From positions 2,415,001 through 2,479,000 of the forward strand of contig NZ_CP073747.1 in the NCBI RefSeq assembly GCF_024398015.1: a stretch of 64,000 bases of DNA, written 5' to 3'. Both the position numbers and the translations under genes were made by a program. Below are positions 45,897 through 58,942 of the stretch, piece by piece (positions within the stretch are counted from its first letter, which is position 1; each line of letters begins with the position of its first letter). The notes beneath the pieces are model-generated. The model was given only the letters and a program-made list of their open reading frames with translations, did no database searches and was not told the origin of the DNA. The DNA is from Kordiimonas sp. SCSIO 12610 (lineage in GTDB: Bacteria > Pseudomonadota > Alphaproteobacteria > Sphingomonadales > Kordiimonadaceae).

Positions 45897-47696
45897 ATGG
45901 CAAAGAAAAAGCACACATTACATGGCTGGGCGCGGTGGCTACGGGCAACAATGTTTGGTTCTGGCCGTTATGAATATGGCGTCATCACCTTTCTTGCTGC
46001 CATAATCGGGGTTATTGCAGGCTATGCAGCCATCGGATTTTATCTAGCAATCGAAGCGATTATCATTTTCGCCTTTGGCGAAAGCGAAGCAACATTTGCA
46101 ACGGGTATTACAAATTTACCGTGGTGGCAAATTCTACTGGTTCCCATCATAGGCGGCTTAGTTGTTGGGCAAATTCTTCGGTTTCTTCCAAACAATCTTA
46201 CAAAGGGTGTTCCCCACGTTATCGAAGCAGCAGCACTTAAGAAAAGCCATGTTGACTTGAAAGAAGGTTTGATTAGTGCAGCCGCAACCATTTTATCGCT
46301 CGGTGCTGGTGCTTCATCAGGACGGGAAGGGCCTGTTGTGCATTTGGGTGCCACGCTTGCTGCCTTCGTCACTGATCGCTTGCACTTAAACCCAGCCACA
46401 GCGCGAACCCTACTCGGCTGTGCTGTGGCAAGCGCTGTGGCCGCTTCGTTTAATGCACCAATCGCAGGAGTATTTTTTGCGCTTGAGGTCATCATAGGGC
46501 ACTACGCTCTTCACACGTTTGCTCCGATTGTTATTGCCGCGATCGCCGGCACACTCGTCAGCCGTGCGCACCTCGGTGACAATCCTGCTTTTCAAGTTAT
46601 CGATTACTCAATCGTCAGCTTTTGGGAATTTCCAGCCTTCTTCATTCTAGGTATCGTCGCCGCCATTGTAGCGATCATTTTTATGACGGCTATTAATTAC
46701 GGCGATAAAATTCGGACAAGCTTTTCCAAAATCCCCTATTGGCTCCACCCTGCTATTGCCGGGCTGATCTTAGGCATGATCGCCCTCGTCTATCCTGAGG
46801 TTCTAAGCGTTGGCTATGAAGCCACATCAAAAGCACTGAACGGTGAGTATACACTGCAAGTTCTTTTAGCTTTAATTGTAGCTAAGATTTTTGCTGCAAC
46901 GGTCTCATTGGCTGGTAGGTTTGGCGGCGGTGTTTTCAGCCCTTCATTGTTTATTGGTGCTGTGCTTGGTGGTGCTTTCGGCCTCATTGTCGCAACTATT
47001 TTCCCAGAACTGGCATCATCACATGGAATGTATGCCATTGTAGGTATGGGCGCGATGGCAAGCGCCGTTTTAGGCGCACCCATATCAACAATGCTGATTG
47101 TCTTTGAGATTACAGGTGATTATTCAACTACAATCGCCGTGATGATCGCGTCCGCCGTAGCAAGCCTTGTTAGCAACCTGTTTTATCGGCGATCCATATT
47201 TCACATGCAACTTGCGAACAGAGGCATTTTCCTTGAAGGCGGTCGTGCCACTTACCTCCTCAAGTCTGCGCATGTGAGTGATCATATGACACGCGATTTT
47301 TACACGCTCCAGACAAGCGAAAAAGCCATAAAAGCCAGAGAGCTATTAATGCTTCAAGGTGGTGGCATTCTTATCGTGACCAACGAAACTGGTCACATGG
47401 AAGGGATTTTATCCTTTTCGGAGCTGCCATCGCATGTATTTGAAGGCGATATGGCAAATTCGGTCACTGTCGGCGAGCTTTTACGTCGAGCGCCAACGGT
47501 TGTGAAATCTAGTGATATTTTGGAAGTTGCCCTCAATAAGCTTGAAATGAGCGGAGAAGAAACATTGCCTGTTGTTTCTCCAGAAGGAAACAATACGGTT
47601 GTCGGGCTGATCAAACACCGTATGGTTATGCGCGAATATAACCGGGCTCTTCTAGAATCTCATGGCCAGGACAAAACTATCGGCAAACACGGTTAA
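45897..47696 (+). CDS. ClC-type chloride channel/transporter with CBS domains
   Basis: Inner-membrane ClC protein of 599 residues: about 10-12 hydrophobic segments followed by two cytoplasmic CBS domains (about 455-510 and 520-585). Seen are GAGASSGREGPVVHLGA, containing the gating Glu in the GREGP motif, and GRFGGGVFSPSLFIGAVLGGAFG. The usual GSGIP segment reads TKGVPHVIEA. A gating Glu suggests either a proton antiporter or a gated channel. Divergent from the AsmA gene across 243 bp in which I see no gene. Confidence 0.9.
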   Translation: MAKKKHTLHGWARWLRATMFGSGRYEYGVITFLAAIIGVIAGYAAIGFYLAIEAIIIFAFGESEATFATGITNLPWWQILLVPIIGGLVVGQILRFLPNNLTKGVPHVIEAAALKKSHVDLKEGLISAAATILSLGAGASSGREGPVVHLGATLAAFVTDRLHLNPATARTLLGCAVASAVAASFNAPIAGVFFALEVIIGHYALHTFAPIVIAAIAGTLVSRAHLGDNPAFQVIDYSIVSFWEFPAFFILGIVAAIVAIIFMTAINYGDKIRTSFSKIPYWLHPAIAGLILGMIALVYPEVLSVGYEATSKALNGEYTLQVLLALIVAKIFAATVSLAGRFGGGVFSPSLFIGAVLGGAFGLIVATIFPELASSHGMYAIVGMGAMASAVLGAPISTMLIVFEITGDYSTTIAVMIASAVASLVSNLFYRRSIFHMQLANRGIFLEGGRATYLLKSAHVSDHMTRDFYTLQTSEKAIKARELLMLQGGGILIVTNETGHMEGILSFSELPSHVFEGDMANSVTVGELLRRAPTVVKSSDILEVALNKLEMSGEETLPVVSPEGNNTVVGLIKHRMVMREYNRALLESHGQDKTIGKHG

Positions 47697-47765
47697 TTAT
47701 AAAAATATTCGACTTTCCAGCATGATCAGCTTCCCCATCCGGAAGTAGGATGATATAGACAAATC

Positions 47766-50135
47766 ATGATGAATGACCCTTTTGATCTTGACGGTTTTGA
47801 CACCCCCTCTGCACCTGCTGCACCGCAGCAAGAAGCTACAGCCACAGACCATGAACCGCCATACATAAGCGGCCTAAACGCGCCGCAAAGAGAGGCCGTT
47901 CTGACTTGTGAGGGCCCCGTTCTTGTGCTCGCAGGGGCAGGTACAGGAAAAACCCGTGTCCTTACAACCCGTCTTGGTCATATTATGGCAACGGGCCGTG
48001 CAGCACCCTGGAATATACTGGCTGTTACTTTTACGAATAAAGCTGCGAAAGAAATGCAGGAGCGGGTCGCGCGCGTTATGGGGCGCCCGGTTGAGGGTAT
48101 GTGGATAGGAACATTCCATTCTGTATGTGTTCGTATCCTTAGAAAACATGCCGAACTCGTGGGCTTAAAATCCAATTTCACCATTCTTGATACTGATGAT
48201 CAAATTCGCCTTTTGAAACAACTCTTGCAGGCAGAAAATATCGATGACAAACGCTGGCCCGCTCGAACATTGGCTGGCCTCATTGATCGATGGAAAAACC
48301 GTGCCCTAACCCCGGACAAAATACCGGAAGGCGAAAGCTATGCTTTTGCTAATGGCTTGGGAGGAAAGCTTTACAAAGCTTATCAGGATCGCCTGACAAT
48401 TTTAAATGCCTGTGATTTTGGTGATCTACTGATGCATGTGATCACCATCTTTATGAATAACCCTGATGTTTTAAGGGAATACCATAATCTCTTTAAATAT
48501 ATTCTTGTGGACGAGTATCAGGACACAAACGTCGCACAATATCTCTGGCTCCGTCTGCTTGCGCAATCGACACAGAATATTTGCTGTGTAGGTGATGATG
48601 ATCAATCTATTTATGGTTGGCGCGGGGCAGAAGTTGGTAATATTCTGAGGTTCTCCGATGACTTCCCAGGGGCAAAGGTTGTTAGGCTAGAGCAAAACTA
48701 CAGGTCTACAGGTAATATCCTCGCCGCCGCATCTGCGCTCATCGCTACTAACGAAGACAGGCTTGGTAAAACACTTTGGACAGATCAGGATAACGGCGAC
48801 CTTATAACTGTTCGTGGGGTCTGGGATGCTCCTGAAGAAGCCAGATCAATCGGCGATGAAATTGAAAGCCTGCAAACCAAAGGGCATGCCCTAAGCGAAA
48901 TCGCCATTTTGGTGCGCACTGGTTTCCAGATGCGTGAGTTTGAAGAGCGTATGATTACGCTTGGTGTCCCCTACCGTGTAATCGGAGGCCCGCGTTTCTA
49001 TGAACGTGCGGAAATTCGTGATGCAATGGCGTATCTGAGAGTGATCGCACAGGCCGATGATGACCTTGCTTTCGAACGTATTGTCAATGTTCCAAAACGC
49101 GGCCTCGGCGGTGCCACCATTCAAAAGATCCATCATCTGGCTACTTCGCACGAAATTTCGATGACACGTGCAGCCCGGCAAATCACGGGGCTTGATATCC
49201 TGCGACCTCAGGCGAAAAATTCGATCACCAAATTAATGGATAATTTCGATCGATGGCGGGCCATGTTACACACCCATTCGCATGTTGAAGTAGCAGAAAT
49301 GGTATTGGACGAGTCTGGTTATACCGAAATGTGGCAAAACGATAAATCACCTGATGCGGCTGGTCGACTTGAAAACCTTCAAGAACTTGTTTCTGCAATG
49401 GGTGAATTTGAGAACTTAGGCGGTTTTCTGGAACATATTTCACTGGTAATGGAAAATGCAGGCAACGACAGTCAGGATAAAGTAAGCCTGATGACTTTGC
49501 ATGCTGCCAAAGGGCTGGAATTTGACACTGTTTTTCTACCCGGTTGGGAAGAAGAGATATTCCCAAGCCAACGCGCCATGGACGAAAGTGGCATGAAGGC
49601 GCTAGAGGAAGAACGTCGGCTTGCCTATGTGGGCATAACCCGTGCGAAGAAGAAAGCCTTTATATATTTTGCTGGAAATCGTCAGGTATTTGGTCAGTGG
49701 CGTAGCAGTATTCCAAGCCGCTTCATTGAAGACTTACCTGAAGATCATATCGAAATGGACTCAGCGCAAGGCCTCTACGGAAATCGCTCTGGTCGCACAA
49801 ATGGTTGGGGTAGCGATGATAGCTGGTCTAACGAGACTAACGATGGGTATTTCACATCAAGCGGCGATAAGTATGGCCCAGGGTGGCAACGTGCCCAGGA
49901 ATGGCGCCAAAATCAAAGCGCAACTAAATATCAAAGCTCAAAGCCAATTATTGAAGGCAGAGTGAAACGAAAACCAAAACCAACTCCCGTCAGTAATTTT
50001 GCCGTGGGGGAACGGGTTTTTCATGATAAATTCGGATATGGTACGATCGAAGATGTTGAAGGTAACAAGCTGTTGGTCGCTTTTGAGAAAGCAGGTACCA
50101 AGCGCGTTATCGATACATTCATTACGGCCGCATAG
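47766..50135 (+). CDS. uvrD: UvrD/PcrA-type DNA helicase
   Basis: SF1A 3'-5' helicase used in nucleotide-excision and mismatch repair. The 789 residues carry motif Q/I LNAPQREAVLTCEGPVLVLAGAGTGKT, Ia TFTNKAAKEMQERV, II DEYQDTN, III GDDDQSIYGWRGAE, IV QNYRSTGNIL, V LMTLHAAKGLEFDTVFLPG and VI EERRLAYVGITRAKK. The C-terminal segment (about 730-789) with GERVFHDKFGYGTIEDVEGN is the PcrA/UvrD Tudor-like domain. 20 bp upstream of prmA. Confidence 0.95.
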   Translation: MMNDPFDLDGFDTPSAPAAPQQEATATDHEPPYISGLNAPQREAVLTCEGPVLVLAGAGTGKTRVLTTRLGHIMATGRAAPWNILAVTFTNKAAKEMQERVARVMGRPVEGMWIGTFHSVCVRILRKHAELVGLKSNFTILDTDDQIRLLKQLLQAENIDDKRWPARTLAGLIDRWKNRALTPDKIPEGESYAFANGLGGKLYKAYQDRLTILNACDFGDLLMHVITIFMNNPDVLREYHNLFKYILVDEYQDTNVAQYLWLRLLAQSTQNICCVGDDDQSIYGWRGAEVGNILRFSDDFPGAKVVRLEQNYRSTGNILAAASALIATNEDRLGKTLWTDQDNGDLITVRGVWDAPEEARSIGDEIESLQTKGHALSEIAILVRTGFQMREFEERMITLGVPYRVIGGPRFYERAEIRDAMAYLRVIAQADDDLAFERIVNVPKRGLGGATIQKIHHLATSHEISMTRAARQITGLDILRPQAKNSITKLMDNFDRWRAMLHTHSHVEVAEMVLDESGYTEMWQNDKSPDAAGRLENLQELVSAMGEFENLGGFLEHISLVMENAGNDSQDKVSLMTLHAAKGLEFDTVFLPGWEEEIFPSQRAMDESGMKALEEERRLAYVGITRAKKKAFIYFAGNRQVFGQWRSSIPSRFIEDLPEDHIEMDSAQGLYGNRSGRTNGWGSDDSWSNETNDGYFTSSGDKYGPGWQRAQEWRQNQSATKYQSSKPIIEGRVKRKPKPTPVSNFAVGERVFHDKFGYGTIEDVEGNKLLVAFEKAGTKRVIDTFITAA

Positions 50136-50155
50136 TTCAAGAAAGCAGATAATCT

Positions 50156-51085
50156 ATGACTGTTGATACATGGTGTTTAACCCTAGAGGCACCGCTTGAA
50201 AAAGCACAAGCGCTTGAGACGATCCTTGAGACTTCAATTTTAATGGAAAGCGAGTACCCGCCTACTCTCTCCTATTTTGAGCAACCTGGTGACGCAAACT
50301 GGAAAATCGAACTGTTTGTGACCGGAACACCAGACGAAAATATGCTCAAAGCATTGTTGAGGGACGCCGCATTAAAAAGTGTTCCCTATTCGCTTGAAAA
50401 ACTAGAAGACCGTGACTGGGTTAGCGAAAGCCAAAAGCTATTGAAACCCGTCGAAGCAGGCCGCTTTTATATATATGGAAGCCACGACGCTGACAGTCTA
50501 CCACAGGATACTATCAATATCTTGATTGATGCCGGGCAAGCATTTGGAACGGGACAGCATGAAACGACTTGGGCGTGCCTCCATACACTCGATACAATTG
50601 CAGATACCGTAAAACCAAAAACAATATTAGATTTAGGGACTGGTACCGGCGTGCTTGCGATCGCTGCAAAGAATTTATGGCCGGATAGCGATATTCTCGC
50701 GACCGACATAGACCCGATTGCAATCGACGTAACCGTGCAAAATATGGATGTCAATGACGTCAAAATAAGCGATAAGTTTGGCGACAAAGGAATAAGGTGC
50801 GTTACAGCCGAAGGCCTCGGTCATTCGAGCTTTACTGAATATGGTCCGTTTGATCTCATTACTGCGAATATTTTAGCGGGCCCATTGATTGACCTGGCCC
50901 CTGCCCTGACAGCAATATTACGGCCTGGTGGCACCTTGATTTTATCGGGTCTTTTGTTAACTCAAGAAAAAGAGGTCCTTGACGCTTATAGACATCAAGG
51001 ACCAGATAATACTCTGAATTGGGAGATGGGCAGAGTAGAAAAAGGTGAGTGGCTCGCTCTTAAGCTCATTAAGCCACTCGTGTAA
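50156..51085 (+). CDS. prmA: Ribosomal protein L11 methyltransferase
   Basis: SAM-dependent trimethylation of ribosomal protein L11. The 309 residues have a small N-terminal substrate-recognition domain and the Rossmann domain with AFGTGQHETTWACLHTLD, DLGTGTGVLAIAAKNLWP, ATDIDPIAIDVTVQN and DLITANILAGPLI, all PrmA hallmarks. Lies 20 bp after uvrD and is probably co-transcribed. Confidence 0.94.
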   Translation: MTVDTWCLTLEAPLEKAQALETILETSILMESEYPPTLSYFEQPGDANWKIELFVTGTPDENMLKALLRDAALKSVPYSLEKLEDRDWVSESQKLLKPVEAGRFYIYGSHDADSLPQDTINILIDAGQAFGTGQHETTWACLHTLDTIADTVKPKTILDLGTGTGVLAIAAKNLWPDSDILATDIDPIAIDVTVQNMDVNDVKISDKFGDKGIRCVTAEGLGHSSFTEYGPFDLITANILAGPLIDLAPALTAILRPGGTLILSGLLLTQEKEVLDAYRHQGPDNTLNWEMGRVEKGEWLALKLIKPLV

Positions 51086-51123
51086 GCGGATTATCTTGGG
51101 AGGAAATAAGTCGCTTTAGTAAC

Positions 51124-51417
51124 TTAGTGAGCGAATGCCGTCTGAGCACCGCCAAGACCTACTGGACGTACAATCTTGAAAGAGTATGATTTGCGAACAC
51201 GTTCAATTTTGCTCATTTGGCCTGCTTCTTCCATCAATGTGAAAAAAGTGTCATTTGCTTTCATGTCGCTTGCCAATTCATTGATGCTTTCTTGAATAGC
51301 AACTGATGTTACTTCTTTTTGAACCGATGCGCTTGCTGTTCCTGGGATCAAACCTTCGCCAGCCATTAGGCCCATGAAAGAAAATGGTGCGATTGTTTCT
51401 GTTCTTATATTAGCCAT
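51124..51417 (-). CDS. Unrecognised 97-residue protein
   Basis: The ATG at 51417 has GAGGAG upstream and is preferred to a start 15 bases earlier. The product MANIRTETIAPFSFMGLMAG continues with a Gly/Ala/Ser-rich stretch, a predicted helix (VAIQESINELASDMKANDTFF), and a basic segment IERVRKSYSFKIVRP before GLGGAQTAFAH. No signal peptide, membrane helix or Cys. I recognise no family. The strong ribosome-binding site and isolated position suggest an abundant stand-alone product. Confidence 0.5.
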   Translation of the reverse strand: MANIRTETIAPFSFMGLMAGEGLIPGTASASVQKEVTSVAIQESINELASDMKANDTFFTLMEEAGQMSKIERVRKSYSFKIVRPVGLGGAQTAFAH

Positions 51418-51502
51418 CGTTATACTCCTCAATACCGACTGTATGTCGCTGTTATTTTTCCTATCAATGCAACATTCTGCGTTGCTGTTGAGGGAAAAAT
51501 AA

Positions 51503-51571
51503 TCATTTTGAGTAAGATAAGAAGTTAGAAAAAGCGCAAACTAGCCATGCAAAAAATGCATAACTCAACAC
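51503..51571 (-). CDS. Possible 22-residue hydrophobic small protein
   Basis: GTG at 51571 with GGGAGG five bases upstream encodes MLSYAFFAWLVCAFSN then FLSYSK, a single hydrophobic span of about 14 residues. It lies 85 bp upstream of the 97-residue gene on the same strand. The surrounding 307-bp interval between that gene and the DUF389 gene has no other feature I can support except a TATAAT at 51590-51585. Length is too short for composition statistics; translation is inferred from the ribosome-binding site only. Confidence 0.3.
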   Translation of the reverse strand: MLSYAFFAWLVCAFSNFLSYSK

Positions 51572-51724
51572 GAATGCCTCCCATATTATAACGGTCTTTA
51601 AGGTATGAAAAGCGCCATGTTTTAGATGCTGATATTGAATATAGTCCAATATTTACAATAGTTTATATTTATATGAACTTAAAATTAACCCACTTGTAAG
51701 CACACGCATCAATCGCGAAGTCTC

Positions 51725-52675
51725 TCAAAAGATCACAGCCATGAGAGCAAAAAGCAATACAGTCCAAACCGCAATACCGGATAAAATAAAGGGTTTGGCC
51801 ATTTTGCGTTCAAACCAAAGTCTGGGCCTGAACCCTTTGGTCATCAGCACCAAAAGCCCAGATAGATTTACGCAAACAATATTGACGGACAATAATAGAA
51901 GTGCGCCAAGCGCCGGCTTCATTTGCCCAACCCCAATCATAAATCCAAATGTGGCGGTCGGCGGTAACAAAGCGACAGCAACCATAACACCAACAAGTGT
52001 CATCGACAGGCCAGATGTTAGCGAGAGAACACCCGCAACCCCAGACGCAATCGCAAGCGCCACACCATCATAACCCACACTTGTCCGGCTCATAAGTTCG
52101 TGACTCGCAGGCACTTCTCCCCACAAATATCCGGTGAAGGCAGAAAGCAGTAATGCAACCGACAACCCGGCGACCGCAGTAAGAATCGACTTTTTCATTA
52201 ATTCCTTATCACCTAGGGATGTACCAAGTGCGAGGGCAAGATTGGGCCCCAGCAAGGGAGCAATTACCATTGCCCCAACAACCACAGCCACGTTATCCTG
52301 CAACAAGCCAATTAAGGCTACAATCGTTGATAGGGTAACCAGTGTAATATAGGTACCATCAAGTTTGGCACCACGGTCCATCTTTTGATAAAGTTCTTCC
52401 CGCGTATCCACTGCATTATCTAATTCTACTGCAGGCAGGGTTGCATCTACACTCAGGATATTCACACGCGCCTTTTTTGACGTCAAAAGTACATCTTGTA
52501 ATTCATCGATCAATCGTTGCCTGCGCGCTGGGCTCGTCAATAAGAAAAAGAGCGCATGATCATCCTCGAGCAAAACACCCTTGTGAAACGATACAGCCTC
52601 ATATTTAGCAGCCAAATTTTTCAGTTTCGCTTCGGCTGCAATGGGTGCAGTGATTTGTAATAATTTTAGTGCCAC
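51725..52675 (-). CDS. DUF389 / TIGR00341 membrane protein
   Basis: A 316-residue inner-membrane protein with a soluble N-terminal part (about 1-125) and six or so membrane helices. GTG start with a GGGGGG run four bases upstream. Family pattern seen: YITLVTLSTIVALIGLLQDNVAVVVGAMVIAPLLGPNLALALG and PTATFGFMIGVGQM. The function of DUF389 proteins is not established. Follows ligA on the same strand with 23 bp between, probably co-transcribed. Confidence 0.85.
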   Translation of the reverse strand: MALKLLQITAPIAAEAKLKNLAAKYEAVSFHKGVLLEDDHALFFLLTSPARRQRLIDELQDVLLTSKKARVNILSVDATLPAVELDNAVDTREELYQKMDRGAKLDGTYITLVTLSTIVALIGLLQDNVAVVVGAMVIAPLLGPNLALALGTSLGDKELMKKSILTAVAGLSVALLLSAFTGYLWGEVPASHELMSRTSVGYDGVALAIASGVAGVLSLTSGLSMTLVGVMVAVALLPPTATFGFMIGVGQMKPALGALLLLSVNIVCVNLSGLLVLMTKGFRPRLWFERKMAKPFILSGIAVWTVLLFALMAVIF

Positions 52676-52698
52676 AGCACCCCCCTTAATAAATCAGA

Positions 52699-56494
<3,796 letters not shown>

Positions 56495-56517
56495 CCCTGC
56501 CCCCTCATATTATAGGC

Positions 56518-57324
56518 TTACGAGAATAATTTGCTCAGCCATGAGCCCTCGCTATCTTCTGGTGCAAGATCCTCGTCACCCAATAACCGATAGCTGTGGC
56601 GATACCATTTACTATCCGGAAAATTATGACCAAGAACCGCAGCAGCCATTTGCGCCTCATGCTTAATACCGAGCGCCAGATAACTCTCTACAAGTCTGTG
56701 CAGTGCTTCAGGCGCATGGCTTGTGGTCTGATACTGTTCAATAACATTGCGGAAGCGACCGATAGCTGCCAAATATTCTTGTCGGTTCAAGTAAAATCTA
56801 CCAACTTCCATATCCTTGCCAGCCAAGTGATCACTTGTAAGCGCTAATTTCAATTTAGCATCTTCAGCATATTCACTGTCAGGGAAACGCCTGATGACCT
56901 CGATAAGAGCGTTCTGCGCTTTGGCTGTTTCTTCCTGGTCACGACCAACACCAGTAATGCGTTCATAATGACAAAGAGCAATCAAATAATATGCGTAAGG
57001 TGCGGAAGAGTTACCAGGGTGCAATTGTAAAAAGCGCTCTGCCGCAAGAATCGCATCATCATACTTATTGCTTTGATAACTTGCATACGCTGCCATAAGT
57101 TGTGCGCGTCTCGCCCATATTGAATAGGGATGCTGGCGTTCAACTTCATCAAAAGCAACGGCAGCTAGTCGGTAATTGCCTCGTTGCAATTGATCCTGTC
57201 CGAGATTGTAAAGAACCTCTACATCGCGTGCGACATAGCGATCTTCACTATCACTAGATCCGCAGGCTGCCAGAGCGAGCAATGACGCACCTAATACAGA
57301 TTTTTTTAGCCAATCGTTTGCCAT
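56518..57324 (-). CDS. bamD: Outer-membrane assembly lipoprotein BamD
   Basis: Essential lipoprotein of the BAM complex that inserts beta-barrel proteins. The ATG at 57324 gives 268 residues; the lipobox LAACGSS has the acylated Cys near residue 21. TPR-like repeats follow (YNLGQDQLQRGNYRLAAVAFDEVERQHPYS, AERFLQLHPGNSSAPYAYYLIALCHYERI, VIRRFPDSEYAEDAK). A TTG three codons upstream is less likely. First gene of bamD-recN-ligA. Confidence 0.92.
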   Translation of the reverse strand: MANDWLKKSVLGASLLALAACGSSDSEDRYVARDVEVLYNLGQDQLQRGNYRLAAVAFDEVERQHPYSIWARRAQLMAAYASYQSNKYDDAILAAERFLQLHPGNSSAPYAYYLIALCHYERITGVGRDQEETAKAQNALIEVIRRFPDSEYAEDAKLKLALTSDHLAGKDMEVGRFYLNRQEYLAAIGRFRNVIEQYQTTSHAPEALHRLVESYLALGIKHEAQMAAAVLGHNFPDSKWYRHSYRLLGDEDLAPEDSEGSWLSKLFS

Positions 57325-57369
57325 AACAACCAAAAACTCCCGACATAGTTTAACTATACACTTGCAATT

Positions 57370-57430
57370 AACTTATAAGATTATAATCTACATCTAATGC
57401 AACCATAGATCATACTTACACTTATAAGTT
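57370..57430. promoter_or_regulatory. Repeated ACTTATAAG elements upstream of bamD and XRE gene
   Basis: ACTTATAAG occurs at 57371-57379 and, as the full palindrome ACTTATAAGT, at 57420-57429, 49 bp apart (about five helical turns). The two copies lie between divergent bamD and an XRE-type regulator gene and could be operators for that regulator. Confidence 0.35.
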
Positions 57431-57522
57431 CAAAGCATCATAATTCAAGTTCATATGATTTAGCATATGTACCCCTGAACTGCCAATGACGAAGTATGAT
57501 AAAAATATGAGGAAAGTACGGC

Positions 57523-57924
57523 ATGACCCCAGAAAAAAATACTCATACTTCTGAAACTTCGGAATTAAATGCACGGAAGGCTGATATGATTGATCAACAT
57601 GTCGGTAAAAAACTACGTGAGCATCGACGTATGCTGGATATGTCACAGCAGGATGTTAGTGACCTACTTAGTATTTCCTATCAACAAATTCAGAAATACG
57701 AAAGCGGCGTTAACCGTATCAGCGCCGGGCGGCTCTACACGTTAGCTCAGATCATGCAAATACCCGTGAGCAAGTTTTATGAAGGCCTGCAAGAACATCC
57801 CTATACGGATGCTGAAAATAGCCAGTACAGTAGTTCATTACATACAAGGGAATTAGTTACTACACCTGAGGTCAAGCAAGCTCTATATAATTTGGCTGAT
57901 ACCATAAAACGTCATATCAAATAG
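57523..57924 (+). CDS. XRE-family helix-turn-helix regulator
   Basis: A 133-residue protein with one HTH_3 domain (about 30-85): KLREHRRMLDMSQQDVSDLLSISYQQIQKYESG followed by VNRISAGRLYTLAQIMQIPVSKFYEGL. The rest is polar, with no sensor domain. This short alphaproteobacterial type is often developmental or stress-linked; the target is unknown. Divergent from bamD; ends at a terminator shared with ilvE. Confidence 0.88.
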   Translation: MTPEKNTHTSETSELNARKADMIDQHVGKKLREHRRMLDMSQQDVSDLLSISYQQIQKYESGVNRISAGRLYTLAQIMQIPVSKFYEGLQEHPYTDAENSQYSSSLHTRELVTTPEVKQALYNLADTIKRHIK

Positions 57925-57951
57925 AGGTGCGATTAAAATCACACCTCCGTT
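57924..57951. terminator. Bidirectional terminator between XRE gene and ilvE
   Basis: GAGGTGCGAT (57924-57933) pairs with ATCACACCTC (57938-57947), one mismatch, around a 4-nt loop; TTTT follows on the plus strand. Confidence 0.75.
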
Positions 57952-57956
57952 TTAAA

Positions 57957-58829
57957 TTATTGCCGAACAATAGCGTCATATGCATGCATCAGGTTTTTAG
58001 TAATCTCTCCTACTTCAAACCTGAACTCGCCAATTTCAGATAATGGACTGACCTCTGCTGCTGTTCCAGTGAGGAATGCCTGTTCAAAACCTTCCATTTC
58101 GTTTGGCATAATAGCACGCTCTATAACTTCTATCCCCATACCGCGCGCAATATCCATGACAGTTCTGCGCGTGATACCATCCAGAAAACAATCAGCCTTT
58201 GGTGTATGAATAACGCCGTCTTTCACAAAGAATATATTTGCACCTGTAGCCTCTGCAATCTGCCCCCGATAGTCAAACATCAATGCGTCATCATAACCGG
58301 CTGCTTCAGCCTTATGCTTGGATAATGTGCATATCATATAAAGACCAGCAGCCTTGGCATGAACAGGAGCAGTATCAGGGGCTGGGCGACGCCAATCAGA
58401 TATACATAACCTCAATCCCTTAAGCCGTGCTTCCTCGGAAAAATAGGAAGGCCACTCCCACACCGCGACGCCAACATTAATACCAGCTTCCTGAGCGGAT
58501 ACCCCCATCATCTTGCTGCCACGCCAAATAATTGGCCTGCAATATGCGTCTGTCAGGTTATTCAACTCCAATAATTGATTACACGCATCATTGATCTGCT
58601 CCTGTGAAAACGGAACTTCCATATCGAGCATATCAGCCGATGCAAACAATCGTTCAGTATGTTCTTTCAATTTAAAGATTTTACCATTATACGCACGCTG
58701 GCCTTCAAACACAGCGCTTCCATAATGCATAGCATGTGTTAACATATGGACTTTAGCATCGCTCCAAGGAACAATTTCTCCATTCATCCATATCGAACCA
58801 TCTCTCTCAGCGAATGACTGTGAAGCCAT
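57957..58829 (-). CDS. ilvE: Branched-chain amino acid aminotransferase
   Basis: Fold-type IV PLP enzyme transferring the amino group to the oxo acids of Val, Leu and Ile. The 290 residues have MHYGSAVFEGQRAYNGKIFKLKEHTERL, HAKAAGLYMICTLSKHKAEAAGYDDALM with the PLP Lys (about residue 155), ATGANIFFVKDGVIHTPK and LDGITRRTVMDIARGMG. Divergent from a MarR-type gene with palindromic sequence between. Distant from the ilvBHC cluster. Confidence 0.93.
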   Translation of the reverse strand: MASQSFAERDGSIWMNGEIVPWSDAKVHMLTHAMHYGSAVFEGQRAYNGKIFKLKEHTERLFASADMLDMEVPFSQEQINDACNQLLELNNLTDAYCRPIIWRGSKMMGVSAQEAGINVGVAVWEWPSYFSEEARLKGLRLCISDWRRPAPDTAPVHAKAAGLYMICTLSKHKAEAAGYDDALMFDYRGQIAEATGANIFFVKDGVIHTPKADCFLDGITRRTVMDIARGMGIEVIERAIMPNEMEGFEQAFLTGTAAEVSPLSEIGEFRFEVGEITKNLMHAYDAIVRQ

Positions 58830-58878
58830 TTCATTTCTCCAAATACCTACACTTTAGTAATAATATGATTTTTTTATA

Positions 58879-58927
58879 TTGATATTTGTAACATTATGTC
58901 AAATAATCAGTCAATATTCCTGACATA
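58879..58927. promoter_or_regulatory. Promoter and palindromic elements between ilvE and marR
   Basis: TTGATA (58879-58884) and AATAAT (58902-58907) with 17 bp between form a candidate promoter for the MarR gene. Within it lies TATTTG-N11-CAAATA (58883-58905), and TATGTCA (58895-58901) repeats inverted as TGACATA (58921-58927). These are candidate MarR operators in a divergent intergenic region. Confidence 0.45.
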
Positions 58928-58942
58928 AAATTTGGAAAAAAA

